A stretch of DNA of 64,000 bases from an uncultured Tessaracoccus sp. (lineage in GTDB: Bacteria > Actinomycetota > Actinomycetes > Propionibacteriales > Propionibacteriaceae): the NCBI RefSeq assembly GCF_943914565.1, contig NZ_CALUCN010000003.1, forward strand, positions 172,074 through 236,073, in the 5' to 3' direction. The position numbers and the translations under genes are program-made. Below are positions 50,933-58,260 of the stretch, piece by piece. How positions within the stretch are numbered: the stretch's first letter is position 1; the number at the start of each line of letters is the position of its first letter. The notes below the pieces were generated by a model that did no database searches, was not told the origin of the DNA, and saw only the letters and a program-made list of their open reading frames with translations.

Positions 50933-52339
50933 TCAGGCCTTCGCGGGGTCGTCGCGACGAGGTTCCCGGGCGAGCAGGAATGCCCGGCCGACCAGTGCCA
51001 GCACGCACACCCAGCCGGCGGCGTGCCACGCCATCGAGTCCACGACGAAGATCGCCTGCACCGCGAACAGCACCGGCAGCAGGTAGATGCACGACCACAG
51101 GATGTAGCCGCCGAAGCTCGGCATCTCGACGCCGGTGGACTCGGCGACGGACTTCACCATGAAGTTGGGGCCGTTGCCGATGTAGGTCATCGCGCCGAAG
51201 AACACCGCGCCGAGCGAGATCGCGACGAGGAACATCTCCGGCACGCCCGCGCCGGCGCCGATGCGGGGATCGCCCGGGAGCTGCTCGGCGATCGAGTAGA
51301 AGGTGGCGTAGGTGGGGGCGTTGTCGAGGAAGCTCGACAACGAGCCGGTGATCCAGAAGAACGTCACCTCGTTGAGCGGCAGCTTCGGCGCCACCTGCGC
51401 GAGGTACTTCAACGCCGGGATCATCGTGAGGAAGATGCCGATGAACAGTGCGGCGACCTCGAGGATCGGCGCCCACACGAAGTGGTTGAGCTCGTAGCGA
51501 ACCCGCTTCGAGCCCAGCGCGAGCGACAAGCCGGCGGCGCCCAGCATGACGATCTCGCGGATCGGCAGGTACCCCCACACCGACGCGGTGCCCTCGCGGA
51601 TCCCCTCGACGTCGATCGACGGGGCGATCGCGACCGCGAGGATGATGACCGCGAAGAAGATGAAGTTCGTCGCGCCGTCGATGCGGATGGGCTCCTGCTC
51701 GGTGATGTCGCGGCGCACGGCCTCCGGCGACTCGAGCAGGTGCATCTTGTGGTCAAGCGCGTAGTAGGTGAACAGCAGCAGCGCGTTGACGAGCAACCAT
51801 TCGAAGAACAGCCCGAACGTCCACGTGAACGGCACGCCGCGCAGCATGCCGAGGAACAGCGGCGGGTCACCGAGCGGGGTGAGGAGGCCGCCGCAGTTGG
51901 CCACGACGAAGATCGTGAACATCACGGTGTGCGCGACGTGGCGGCGCTGCGCGTTGGTGGAGAGGATGGGGCGGATGAGCAGCATCGCGGCCCCCGTCGT
52001 GCCGATGAAGCTCGCGACGACGCCGCCGATGGCGAGGAAGATGACGTTGTTGCGTGGGGTGGCCTCGATGTCACCGCGCAGGTGGATGCCGCCGGCGACG
52101 ACGAACAGCGCCAGCAGCAACGAGATGAACTGGAAGTACTCGAACCCCGCGTCGACGACCGCCTGCGGCTCACCGCCCGCGATCATCCACGCCGCGACGG
52201 GGAGGCCGAGGACCAGCGCGACGACGAGCTGGTTGCGTGGCCGCTCCCAGTGCTCGGCGAGTGCCGGCACGAGCGGCACGATCGCGATGCTGAGCAGCAT
52301 CACGACGAAGGGGATCATGCCCCACGCTGGAATGGTCAT
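50933..52339 (-). CDS. Sodium:proton antiporter-like transporter (ion transporter superfamily)
   Basis: The 468-residue protein has about eleven or twelve membrane helices and resembles the NhaD/citrate-transporter branch of the ion transporter superfamily. Characteristic stretches are GGVVASFIGTTGAAMLLIRPIL near residue 100 and, in the second repeat, TGSLSSFLDNAPTYATF near 340 and MTYIGNGPNFMVK, the paired discontinuous-helix motifs. Sodium export in exchange for protons is the likely activity, though an anion substrate cannot be excluded. ATG 52339 is the conserved start. It is transcribed alone. Confidence 0.85.
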   Translation of the reverse strand: MTIPAWGMIPFVVMLLSIAIVPLVPALAEHWERPRNQLVVALVLGLPVAAWMIAGGEPQAVVDAGFEYFQFISLLLALFVVAGGIHLRGDIEATPRNNVIFLAIGGVVASFIGTTGAAMLLIRPILSTNAQRRHVAHTVMFTIFVVANCGGLLTPLGDPPLFLGMLRGVPFTWTFGLFFEWLLVNALLLFTYYALDHKMHLLESPEAVRRDITEQEPIRIDGATNFIFFAVIILAVAIAPSIDVEGIREGTASVWGYLPIREIVMLGAAGLSLALGSKRVRYELNHFVWAPILEVAALFIGIFLTMIPALKYLAQVAPKLPLNEVTFFWITGSLSSFLDNAPTYATFYSIAEQLPGDPRIGAGAGVPEMFLVAISLGAVFFGAMTYIGNGPNFMVKSVAESTGVEMPSFGGYILWSCIYLLPVLFAVQAIFVVDSMAWHAAGWVCVLALVGRAFLLAREPRRDDPAKA

Positions 52340-52447
52340 CTGAGCAGTGCCTCCGTCCCGGGCGCGCGGGGCGGGGCGTGCGGGCACCCGCGGCCCCGGC
52401 CAGCCTACTACTCGTGCGGCAGTTGGCCAGCCGGCGGCCGGGCGGGG

Positions 52448-53008
52448 TCAGGCGATGACGTCGCCCTCGTGCACCTTGCTCGGGTGTCCGATGACGACGT
52501 CGCCCGGCGCGACGTCCTTCACGACGAGCGCGTTGGCGCCGATCTTCGCGTCGTCGCCGACGGCGATCGCGCCGATCACTTTGGCGCCGGCGCCGACGAG
52601 CACCCGGTCGCCGATCGTCGGGTGGCGCTTGAACCGCCCGCGGGCGCGGCCTCCCAGCGTCACCTGGTGGTACATCAGCACGTCGTCGCCGACCTCGGCG
52701 GTCTCGCCGATGACGACCCCCATGCCGTGGTCGATGAAGAGCCGGCGTCCGATCGTCGCGCCCGGGTGGATCTCGACGCCGGTCAGGAACCGCGCGAACT
52801 GCGAGATGCACCGGGCGAGGGGCCGCAGCGCCGGCTGCCTGGTCCAGATCCAGTGCGCGACGCGGTAGGCCCACACGGCGTGCACGCCGGAGTAGACGAT
52901 CGCCACCTCGAGCTTCGAGCGTGCGGCGGGGTCGTCGCGCATGGCGGCGTCGAGGTCCTCCTGGATGTGAGCCCAGATCGTGCGCAGTGGTCCCTTGGTG
53001 CTGGTCAT
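52448..53008 (-). CDS. cysE: Serine O-acetyltransferase
   Basis: CysE acetylates serine to O-acetylserine, the substrate of cysK. The 186-residue protein is of the short CysE type: an N-terminal helical part (about 1-75) and a left-handed beta-helix with hexapeptide repeats, including IHPGATIGRRLFIDHGMGVVIGETAEVGD with the active His, and the KRHPTIGDRVLVGAGAKVIGAI stretch. It follows cysK by 10 bases on the same strand, forming a cysK-cysE unit. A TAGGTT box 7 bases before its ATG may also give it a separate leaderless mRNA. Confidence 0.96.
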   Translation of the reverse strand: MTSTKGPLRTIWAHIQEDLDAAMRDDPAARSKLEVAIVYSGVHAVWAYRVAHWIWTRQPALRPLARCISQFARFLTGVEIHPGATIGRRLFIDHGMGVVIGETAEVGDDVLMYHQVTLGGRARGRFKRHPTIGDRVLVGAGAKVIGAIAVGDDAKIGANALVVKDVAPGDVVIGHPSKVHEGDVIA

Positions 53009-53015
53009 GCCCTGC

Positions 53016-53021
53016 AACCTA
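53016..53021 (-). promoter_or_regulatory. -10 box giving a leaderless cysE mRNA
   Basis: TAGGTT on the minus strand ends 7 bases before the cysE ATG and overlaps the cysK stop region. Confidence 0.4.
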
Positions 53022-53945
53022 GTCGACGAGACCCTCGAACAGGGGCGTGGACAGGTATCGCTCACCGAAATCGGGCACGAGCACGACGATCGTCTTGCCG
53101 GCGTTCTCGGGGCGCTGGGCGAGCTCCTGCGCGGCGGAGAGTGCGGCGCCACCGGAGATACCGGCGAGGATGCCCTCCTCCGACGCGGCGCGGCGCGCGA
53201 GGTTGATCGATTGCTCGAGCGTGCGGGGGAGCACCTCGTCGATCACGTCGCGGTCGAGGATCTCGGGCACGAAGTTGGCGCCGAGGCCCTGGATCTTGTG
53301 CGGGCCGGCCTTGCCCTCGGTGAGCAACGGGGAGTCGGACGGCTCGACGGCAACGATCTGCACGTCGGGCTTGCGCTCCTTCAGCACCTGGCCGACGCCG
53401 GTGACGGTGCCGCCGGTGCCGACGCCCGCGACGAAGATGTCGACCTCGCCGTCGGTGTCGGCCCAGATCTCCTCGGCGGTGGTCTCACGGTGGATCGCGA
53501 CGTTGGCCGGGTTGGCGAACTGGCGGGCGAGCACGCCGCCACGCTCGGCGGCGATCTCCTCGGCCTTCGCGACCGCGCCGCGCATGCCGTCGGGCCCGGG
53601 GGTGAGCACGAGCTCGGCGCCGTAGGCGCGCAGGAGCGCACGACGCTCCCGGCTCATGGTCTCGGGCATGGCGAGCACGACCTTGTAGCCGCGCGCGGCG
53701 CCCACCATCGCGAGGCCGATGCCGGTGTTGCCGGAGGTGCCCTCGACGATGGTCCCGCCGGGCTGCAACGCGCCCGACTCGGCTGCCGCGTCGATGATCG
53801 CGGCAGCGATGCGGTCCTTCACGGAGTTGCCGGGGTTGGTGAACTCCAGCTTCGCCGCGACGGTGGCCTGCCCACCCGCGATGCGCTGGAGCCGCACGAG
53901 CGGCGACCTGCCGATGATCTCGCTGACGTCTGCGTGAATCTTCAT
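53019..53945 (-). CDS. cysK: Cysteine synthase A (O-acetylserine sulfhydrylase)
   Basis: CysK forms cysteine from O-acetylserine and sulfide with PLP. The 308-residue protein has the PLP lysine in NPGNSVKDRIA near residue 43, the substrate loop EGTSGNTGIGLA, the glycine-rich phosphate loop VAGVGTGGTVTG, and GISGGAALSAA. The C-terminal YLSTPLFEGLVD is standard. The preceding CysE should form the regulatory cysteine-synthase complex with it. It starts near the boundary to the repeat and IS-remnant region. Confidence 0.97.
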   Translation of the reverse strand: MKIHADVSEIIGRSPLVRLQRIAGGQATVAAKLEFTNPGNSVKDRIAAAIIDAAAESGALQPGGTIVEGTSGNTGIGLAMVGAARGYKVVLAMPETMSRERRALLRAYGAELVLTPGPDGMRGAVAKAEEIAAERGGVLARQFANPANVAIHRETTAEEIWADTDGEVDIFVAGVGTGGTVTGVGQVLKERKPDVQIVAVEPSDSPLLTEGKAGPHKIQGLGANFVPEILDRDVIDEVLPRTLEQSINLARRAASEEGILAGISGGAALSAAQELAQRPENAGKTIVVLVPDFGERYLSTPLFEGLVD

Positions 53946-54181
53946 GTCCCCCACAACTGACGACGCCGCCGAGGTATTCCCGTCGGCTTCGGAAATCTCA
54001 GCACGCGGCTGGGTGGGGGCTCGTGGCTCGGGCGCGCCACCGTCGGGTGGCTGGGCTGGGCGTGCTGCGTGCCGGGCCACCGTCGGGTGCGGGTGGGCTG
54101 AGTGTGGAGCGCGTCGCGGGCATCGGTGTGGCACGTCGCGTGGGCTCCGGAAGCGGGGCGTGGGGGCCGGGCCCCGAGGGG
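53946..54181. other. Intergenic region between cysK and the repeat/IS region
   Basis: No gene is evident. The stretch contains a 14-base direct repeat, GCCACCGTCGGGTG, at about 54040 and 54080, in otherwise G-rich sequence. Confidence 0.4.
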
Positions 54182-54210
54182 GTTTGCCAACGCTATCCAG
54201 GTTCGCCAAG
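54182..54210 (-). repeat. Two reverse-oriented 19-bp repeat units left of the IS remnant
   Basis: GTTTGCCAAC at 54182 and GTTCGCCAAG at 54201 are 19 bases apart; 54192-54210 read in reverse gives CTTGGCGAACCTGGATAGC, the same unit as in the guaA-side array. They face four forward units on the other side of the IS remnant. Confidence 0.75.
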
Positions 54211-54225
54211 TGTAGAGAGACGTTG

Positions 54226-54492
54226 TCAACCTGTTTTGGGAAGGCTGATGCCGGTTCCGTTGGGTGGTGGCGTTGTTGTTGGTGGTTGTTGGAAGCGTCT
54301 GGGGTAGTCGAAGGCCTCGGTGAACAGTTCAACCGTTTCGTGCTTGCTGGCCCTGGTCACGATGCGCCAAGCGATCGGGTAGCGGGAGCAGACGTCCATG
54401 ACGAGCATCAACTGGTAGCGGCGCCGGGCGGGTCCTTTGAGCGTGGTGATGTCCCACGCCTTCGCCGTCGACCAGCAGCCGCGGACGAGCAC
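54226..54492 (-). pseudogene. IS3-family OrfB transposase fragment
   Basis: The 88-codon frame reads AKAWDITTLKGPARRRYQLMLVMDVCSRYPIAWRIV-type sequence, whose WDITTLKGP and VMDVCSRYPIAW cores match the first part of the rve/DDE integrase domain of IS3 OrfB, with the first catalytic Asp. The HTH_21 region and the later D and E residues are missing, and the frame then runs out through the element's end. It is a remnant. Confidence 0.75.
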
Positions 54493-54506
54493 CTCGACCG
54501 CGCGGG

Positions 54507-54725
54507 TCAGGACAGCCTGTACTTGGCCAGGAATTCCTCGTACTCCTGCAGGCTCATCAGCGTTGCTGGAATCTGCTGCTGCGGTTCGGGCTCCTCCAGC
54601 GTCTGCTGCAAGAGCTCTCGCGTTGTTCCCAGGAATTCCAGCACCGCCTCCGAATGCGCCACCGTTCGCTTCAATTGCGCGTTCTCGGCTTCCAGCCGAG
54701 CAATCCGGGACCGCTGCTCAGACAT
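54507..54725 (-). pseudogene. IS3-type OrfA fragment, coiled-coil part
   Basis: The 72-codon frame has a leucine-zipper-like segment, RIARLEAENAQLKRTVAHSEAVLEFLG, as in the C-terminal half of OrfA proteins of IS3-type elements. It starts inside the preceding fragment, with ATGTCTGA overlapping start and stop, so either translational coupling or a frameshift split one original OrfA. Confidence 0.65.
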
Positions 54726-54933
54726 CCGCCATCGCAATCCCCTTCGGCTTCGCTCCAGGGCCCAGTTTGCCTTCCTTGGCCGCCTCAATCCACGGCAGCG
54801 CCGTCGTCATATCCAGATTCCGTTTGCGCAGCAGCCGAGTACGCCCACCACGCACCTCCGCAGCCTCTGCAGACCGACGCACGATCGTCAGCTTCTCAAC
54901 GTTCGAATAGCCGCGACGACCACTCGGATACAC
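54718..54933 (-). pseudogene. IS3-type OrfA fragment, helix-turn-helix part
   Basis: The 71-codon frame contains YSNVEKLTIVRRSAEAAE followed by TRLLRKRNLDMTTALPWIEAAKEGKLG, the layout of the N-terminal HTH of IS3-type OrfA proteins. It ends at a TGA that overlaps the start of the coiled-coil fragment. Confidence 0.65.
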
Positions 54934-55000
54934 AGGAACCAGCAGAAAACCTCCTTCGCAAACGACCTGTCCAGCACCAGCTTGACAATGAACGTAGAGC

Positions 55001-55068
55001 GTTGGTGAATCGGGATAGCGTTGGCAAACGATCGCGAGCGTTGGCGAACCGCGTCACCGCTGGCGAAT
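55001..55068 (+). repeat. Four forward 19/20-bp repeat units right of the IS remnant
   Basis: Cores at 55001, 55020, 55040 and 55059 (spacing 19, 20, 19). The first unit, GTTGGTGAATCGGGATAGC, differs by one base from units at 55640 and by two from 55679. The array ends 8 bases before the toxin stop codon. Confidence 0.8.
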
Positions 55069-55075
55069 ACGGTGA

Positions 55076-55339
55076 TCACTGGGTGTAGACCCGGGATCGG
55101 TGGTCCACGTCGACAACGAGGATCAGCAGCACATCGTCCTCCAAGTTGGCGACGACGCGCCAGTCGCCCACTGGCCATCGCCACAGTCCGGCCAGGTCGG
55201 CCTTCAGCGGCTTGCCTTTCCGGCGCGGCTCGCCGTCGGCGACGTCGCGGAGGAACGTCGCTATCCGGCGTTGAACCGGTTTGTCCAGCTTACGGAAGGC
55301 CTTCGCTGCCTTCGTCGTGAATTCAATCGTCCAAGCCAC
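55076..55339 (-). CDS. RelE/ParE-type toxin
   Basis: The 87-residue protein has the small RelE/ParE plan: TIEFTTKAAKAFRKLDKPVQRRIATFL, a helical pair after the first strand, then PLKADLAGLWRWPVGDWRVVANLEDD and the ILVVDVDHRSRVYT strand end. RelE-type toxins cut mRNA on the ribosome. The GTG start is inside the antitoxin gene (17-base overlap), so it is co-translated from the antitoxin promoter. The closing HRSRVY is the typical position for active-site residues. Confidence 0.9.
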   Translation of the reverse strand: MAWTIEFTTKAAKAFRKLDKPVQRRIATFLRDVADGEPRRKGKPLKADLAGLWRWPVGDWRVVANLEDDVLLILVVDVDHRSRVYTQ

Positions 55340-55553
55340 ACTCGGCAACCAACTCGTCGAGTGAGATCGTCCCGAGCCGTCCTGCGCGCACGTCCTCGAC
55401 GTCGGCGGCGAGACCATACACGTACTCCAGCTCGTCGAGGTGAGTTTCGAGAGCCTGCCGGAGGTAGAACGCCTCCGAGCGACCCGTTCGTGCAGCCAAC
55501 GCAGCCAACCGGGCCGAGGTTGCCGGATCCAGTTCGACGCTCGTCGGAGTCAT
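55323..55553 (-). CDS. Ribbon-helix-helix antitoxin of the RelBE-type pair
   Basis: The 76-residue protein begins with a ribbon-helix-helix DNA-binding domain (SVELDPATSARLAALAARTGRSEAFYLRQAL) and ends in an acidic region that should wrap the toxin. GGAGGT precedes the ATG by 7 bases. It neutralises the toxin encoded downstream and probably represses its own promoter; TACACT upstream at about 55570-55580 on the minus strand is a possible -10 box. Confidence 0.9.
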   Translation of the reverse strand: MTPTSVELDPATSARLAALAARTGRSEAFYLRQALETHLDELEYVYGLAADVEDVRAGRLGTISLDELVAECGLDD

Positions 55554-55639
55554 GTGCAGTACCTCCGACCCCAGTGTACCGCCGCTGGAGCCGTGAACCG
55601 GGTTTGCCGCCGCATATCCCGGCTCACTAATGCCCTACT

Positions 55640-55767
55640 GTTGGTGAACCGGGATAGCGTTGGCGAACGGCCCGGAACGTTGGCGAACCGGGATAGCGGT
55701 GGCAAACGGCCGCGAGCGTTGGCACACCAATGGCACGGTTGGCGAACCGCGACGACCATCGGCGAAC
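55640..55767 (+). repeat. Seven forward 19/20-bp repeat units upstream of guaA
   Basis: Cores at 55640, 55659, 55679, 55698, 55718, 55738 and 55758 (spacing 19, 20, 19, 20, 20, 20). GTTGGYGAACCGGGATAGC occurs twice; other units end CGCGAGC or CGACGACC. The array fills most of the 333-base gap between the antitoxin gene and guaA. The remaining 106 bases up to the guaA -10 box show nothing else. Confidence 0.85.
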
Positions 55768-55873
55768 CCACCGAAGATCCACCCGACCAAGCTCGACCCG
55801 GCGGGCGGGCGGCAGGCGGGTGGGGGTTCGGCTGGCGAGAGGGACCGAAGGGGCGTTCGGGGCGTGCGAGCAC

Positions 55874-55879
55874 TACAGT
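55874..55879 (+). promoter_or_regulatory. -10 box giving a leaderless guaA mRNA
   Basis: TACAGT ends 7 bases before the guaA ATG; no ribosome binding site is present. Confidence 0.5.
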
Positions 55880-55886
55880 TGGGCGC

Positions 55887-57440
55887 ATGATCGTGAACCA
55901 CGAACGCGTACTCGTCGTTGACTACGGCGCACAGTATGCGCAGCTGATCGCCCGTCGGGTGCGCGAGGCCAACGTCTACTCGGAGATCGTGAGCTCGAAG
56001 CTGTCCGCGGCCGAGCTCGTCGCGATGCGTCCCGCCGCCATCATCCTCTCCGGCGGCCCGTCGTCCGTGTACGCCGAGGGTGCGCCGCAGGCGGACCCGG
56101 CGCTGTTTGAGGCAGGCATCCCCGTGCTCGGCATCTGCTACGGCTTCCAGGCCATGGCGCAGGCGCTCGGCGGCACCGTCGCCCGGACCGGGCAGCGCGA
56201 GTACGGCCGGTCGGCGCTCGCGATCCAGAACGCCGGCTGCCTCCTCGACTCGATCCCCAACACCATCAACGTGTGGATGAGCCACGGCGACGCGGTGACC
56301 CGCGCACCGAAGGGGTTCTCGGTGCTGGCCCGCACGGCCGGGGCCCCCGTCGCGGCCTTCGAGCAGCGTGAACGACGGCTCGCCGGCGTGCAGTGGCACC
56401 CTGAGGTCATGCACTCGCAGTGGGGGCAGCAGGTCATCGAACACTTCCTCACGAAGATCGCGGGCATCACGCCGTCGTGGACCGCGGAGGCGATGGTGAC
56501 CGACACGATCGCGCAAATCCAGGAGCAGGTGGGGGACCGACGCGTCCTCTGCGCGCTCTCGGGCGGCGTCGACTCCGCGGTGGCCGCGGCGCTGGTGCAG
56601 CGCGCCATCGGGTCGCAGCTGACCTGCGTGTTCGTCGACCACGGCCTGCTGCGCGCGGGTGAGGCCGAGCAGGTCAAGGAGGACTTCGTCCGCGTCACCG
56701 GCGTCGAGCTGATCGTCGCCGACGAGCGCCGCCGCTTCCTCGATGCGCTCGCCGGCGTCACGGACCCGGAGACGAAGCGCAAGATCATCGGCCGCGAGTT
56801 CATCCGCACGTTCGAGGCCATCGCTGCCGACCTCGACGGGAGCCGCGGCATCGACTTCCTCGTGCAGGGCACGCTCTACCCCGACGTCGTCGAGTCCGGC
56901 GGCGGCGAGGGTGCGGCGAACATCAAGAGCCACCACAACGTCGGCGGGTTGCCCGAGGACCTACAGTTCACGCTCATCGAGCCGCTTCGGCAGATGTTCA
57001 AGGACGAGGTGCGCGCCGTCGGCACCCAGCTCGGCCTGCCCGAGGAGATGGTGTGGCGGCACCCGTTCCCGGGCCCCGGCCTCGGCATCCGCATCATCGG
57101 CGAGGTCACCGAGGAGCGGCTCGAGATCCTGCGACAGGCCGACCTCATCGCCCGCGAGGAACTCAAGTCCGCGAACATGGAGCGCGAGGTGTGGCAGTTC
57201 CCCGTCGTGCTGCTCGCCGACGTGCGTTCCGTGGGCGTCCAGGGCGACGGCCGCACCTACGGTCACCCCGTGGTGCTGCGTCCCGTCACGAGCGAGGACG
57301 CGATGACCGCCGACTGGGCCAGGCTGCCGCACGAGCTGCTCGAGCGGATCTCGACCCGCATCACCAACGAGTGCGAGCACGTCAACCGCGTCGTCGTCGA
57401 CGTGACGAGCAAGCCGCCCGGCACCATCGAGTGGGAGTGA
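55887..57440 (+). CDS. guaA: GMP synthase (glutamine-hydrolysing)
   Basis: GuaA converts XMP to GMP using glutamine and ATP. The 517-residue protein has the class I amidotransferase domain (about 8-190; ILSGGPSSVY, ICYGFQ with the catalytic Cys, QWHPEV with the His) and the ATP-pyrophosphatase domain with P-loop ALSGGVDSAV near residue 222, ending in the dimerisation domain (KPPGTIEWE). It completes the IMP-to-GMP route with guaB at 42.9 kb. Its promoter lies just beyond a repeat array. A strong bidirectional terminator follows the stop. Confidence 0.98.
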   Translation: MIVNHERVLVVDYGAQYAQLIARRVREANVYSEIVSSKLSAAELVAMRPAAIILSGGPSSVYAEGAPQADPALFEAGIPVLGICYGFQAMAQALGGTVARTGQREYGRSALAIQNAGCLLDSIPNTINVWMSHGDAVTRAPKGFSVLARTAGAPVAAFEQRERRLAGVQWHPEVMHSQWGQQVIEHFLTKIAGITPSWTAEAMVTDTIAQIQEQVGDRRVLCALSGGVDSAVAAALVQRAIGSQLTCVFVDHGLLRAGEAEQVKEDFVRVTGVELIVADERRRFLDALAGVTDPETKRKIIGREFIRTFEAIAADLDGSRGIDFLVQGTLYPDVVESGGGEGAANIKSHHNVGGLPEDLQFTLIEPLRQMFKDEVRAVGTQLGLPEEMVWRHPFPGPGLGIRIIGEVTEERLEILRQADLIAREELKSANMEREVWQFPVVLLADVRSVGVQGDGRTYGHPVVLRPVTSEDAMTADWARLPHELLERISTRITNECEHVNRVVVDVTSKPPGTIEWE

Positions 57441-57461
57441 GCCGGGGGACACCCGGACATG

Positions 57462-57503
57462 CGACGAGGGGGCGGCCCGCACGTGGGAGCCGCCCCCTCG
57501 TCG
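57462..57503. terminator. Bidirectional terminator after guaA
   Basis: A 15-bp perfect stem (57462-57476 with 57489-57503) and 12-base loop between two convergent genes. Confidence 0.8.
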
Positions 57504-57523
57504 TGTGAGGGATCGGGAAGGCG

Positions 57524-57790
57524 TCAGGCCTTCTTCTTGGTGACGAGGCCGTAGAGGAACAGCACGACGAGCGCACCGACGATCGAGGCGATGAGGCCGG
57601 GGATCGAGAAGATCTTGGTGTAGGAGGAATCGAGGAGGAGGCCGCCCAGGAAGCCGCCGACGAACGCGCCGACGACGCCGAGCAGGGTGGTCATCCAGAA
57701 GCCGCCGCCCTGCTCGCCCGGCATGATGGCCTTGGCGATGGCTCCACCGAGGAAGCCGATGATGATGTACGCAATGATGCTCCAAATCAT
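57524..57790 (-). CDS. GlsB/YeaQ/YmgE-family stress membrane protein
   Basis: The 88-residue protein has three hydrophobic segments rich in Gly (IIGFLGGAIAKAIMPGEQGGGF, LLGVVGAFVGGFLGGLLL, IVGALVVLFLYGLV), the layout of the transglycosylase-associated family. The GAIA and MPGEQGGG motifs are typical. Its role is linked to envelope or acid stress in other bacteria, with no known activity. It converges on guaA. Confidence 0.9.
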   Translation of the reverse strand: MIWSIIAYIIIGFLGGAIAKAIMPGEQGGGFWMTTLLGVVGAFVGGFLGGLLLDSSYTKIFSIPGLIASIVGALVVLFLYGLVTKKKA

Positions 57791-57851
57791 GTAACCCACC
57801 GTTGCAGAAATCTTGACGCTTGCCAAGGGGGTCCTTGAAAATTCGTTCGAG

Positions 57852-57861
57852 GTTCGCCAAC
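57852..57861 (-). repeat. Isolated core of the 19/20-bp repeat family
   Basis: GTTCGCCAAC, a single copy of the repeat core, sits in the 100-base divergent region between two small membrane-protein genes. Nothing at 19 or 20 bases on either side matches. Confidence 0.5.
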
Positions 57862-57876
57862 CGCGTACACGATTGT

Positions 57877-57882
57877 TAGAGT
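57877..57882 (+). promoter_or_regulatory. -10 box giving a leaderless mRNA
   Basis: TAGAGT ends 8 bases before the ATG at 57891. Confidence 0.4.
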
Positions 57883-57890
57883 CCGGGGCC

Positions 57891-58232
57891 ATGGAGATCT
57901 TGCGTGACATCGTGTTCCTCTTCCACCTGGTCGGCTTCGCCGCGCTCTTCGGCGGAGCGTTCGTCCAGCTGAAGGGGCCGAAGCGGGTGGTCAACCCGGC
58001 CATGTGGCACGGATCGCTCACCATGCTCGTCACCGGGCTGCTGCTCGTCGGCATCCGTGAGATGGGGGACATGGACCTCAACCACGTGAAGATCGGCATC
58101 AAGCTCGCCGTGATGATCGCGGTGTTCGTGCTCGTGCTGCTGCAGCGCAAGAAGCCGGAGGTTGCCGCCGGGCCGTTCTTCTCGATCTTCGGGCTCACCT
58201 TCCTGAACGCGGTCATCGCCGTCTTCGTCTGA
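57891..58232 (+). CDS. Small four-helix membrane protein
   Basis: The 113-residue protein has about four membrane helices (roughly 5-25, 40-57, 66-84 and 95-112). Features such as IVFLFHLVGFAALFGGAFVQL, with a conserved-looking His in the first helix and another in MWHGSLTMLV, recall small heme-binding or copper-resistance-type (DUF2269/CopD-like) membrane proteins, but I cannot assign a family. It has its own leaderless-type promoter and no co-transcribed neighbour. Confidence 0.75.
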   Translation: MEILRDIVFLFHLVGFAALFGGAFVQLKGPKRVVNPAMWHGSLTMLVTGLLLVGIREMGDMDLNHVKIGIKLAVMIAVFVLVLLQRKKPEVAAGPFFSIFGLTFLNAVIAVFV

Positions 58233-58260
58233 CCCGCGAGCGCGACCGGCCCCGGACGGC

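Larger units (their letters stand above)
54223..54988 (-). mobile_element. Degenerate IS3-like insertion sequence
   Basis: The 766-bp segment carries broken pieces of an IS3-type transposase on the minus strand: two OrfA-like fragments and one OrfB fragment. Near-terminal inverted repeats of 11 bases (TTGTCAACCTG at 54223-54233; reverse complement of 54978-54988 TTGTCAAGCTG, 10 of 11 alike) may be its ends. Repeat units flank it on both sides. The fragments are too short to be active. Confidence 0.7.

Noticed and set aside
54040..54095. 14-base direct repeat GCCACCGTCGGGTG
   Set aside because: Only two copies in G-rich sequence, without link to genes or the 19/20-bp family; kept only as a note.
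55440..55886. In-frame extension upstream of guaA
   Set aside because: It runs through the repeat array; family homology and the TACAGT box both place the start at 55887.
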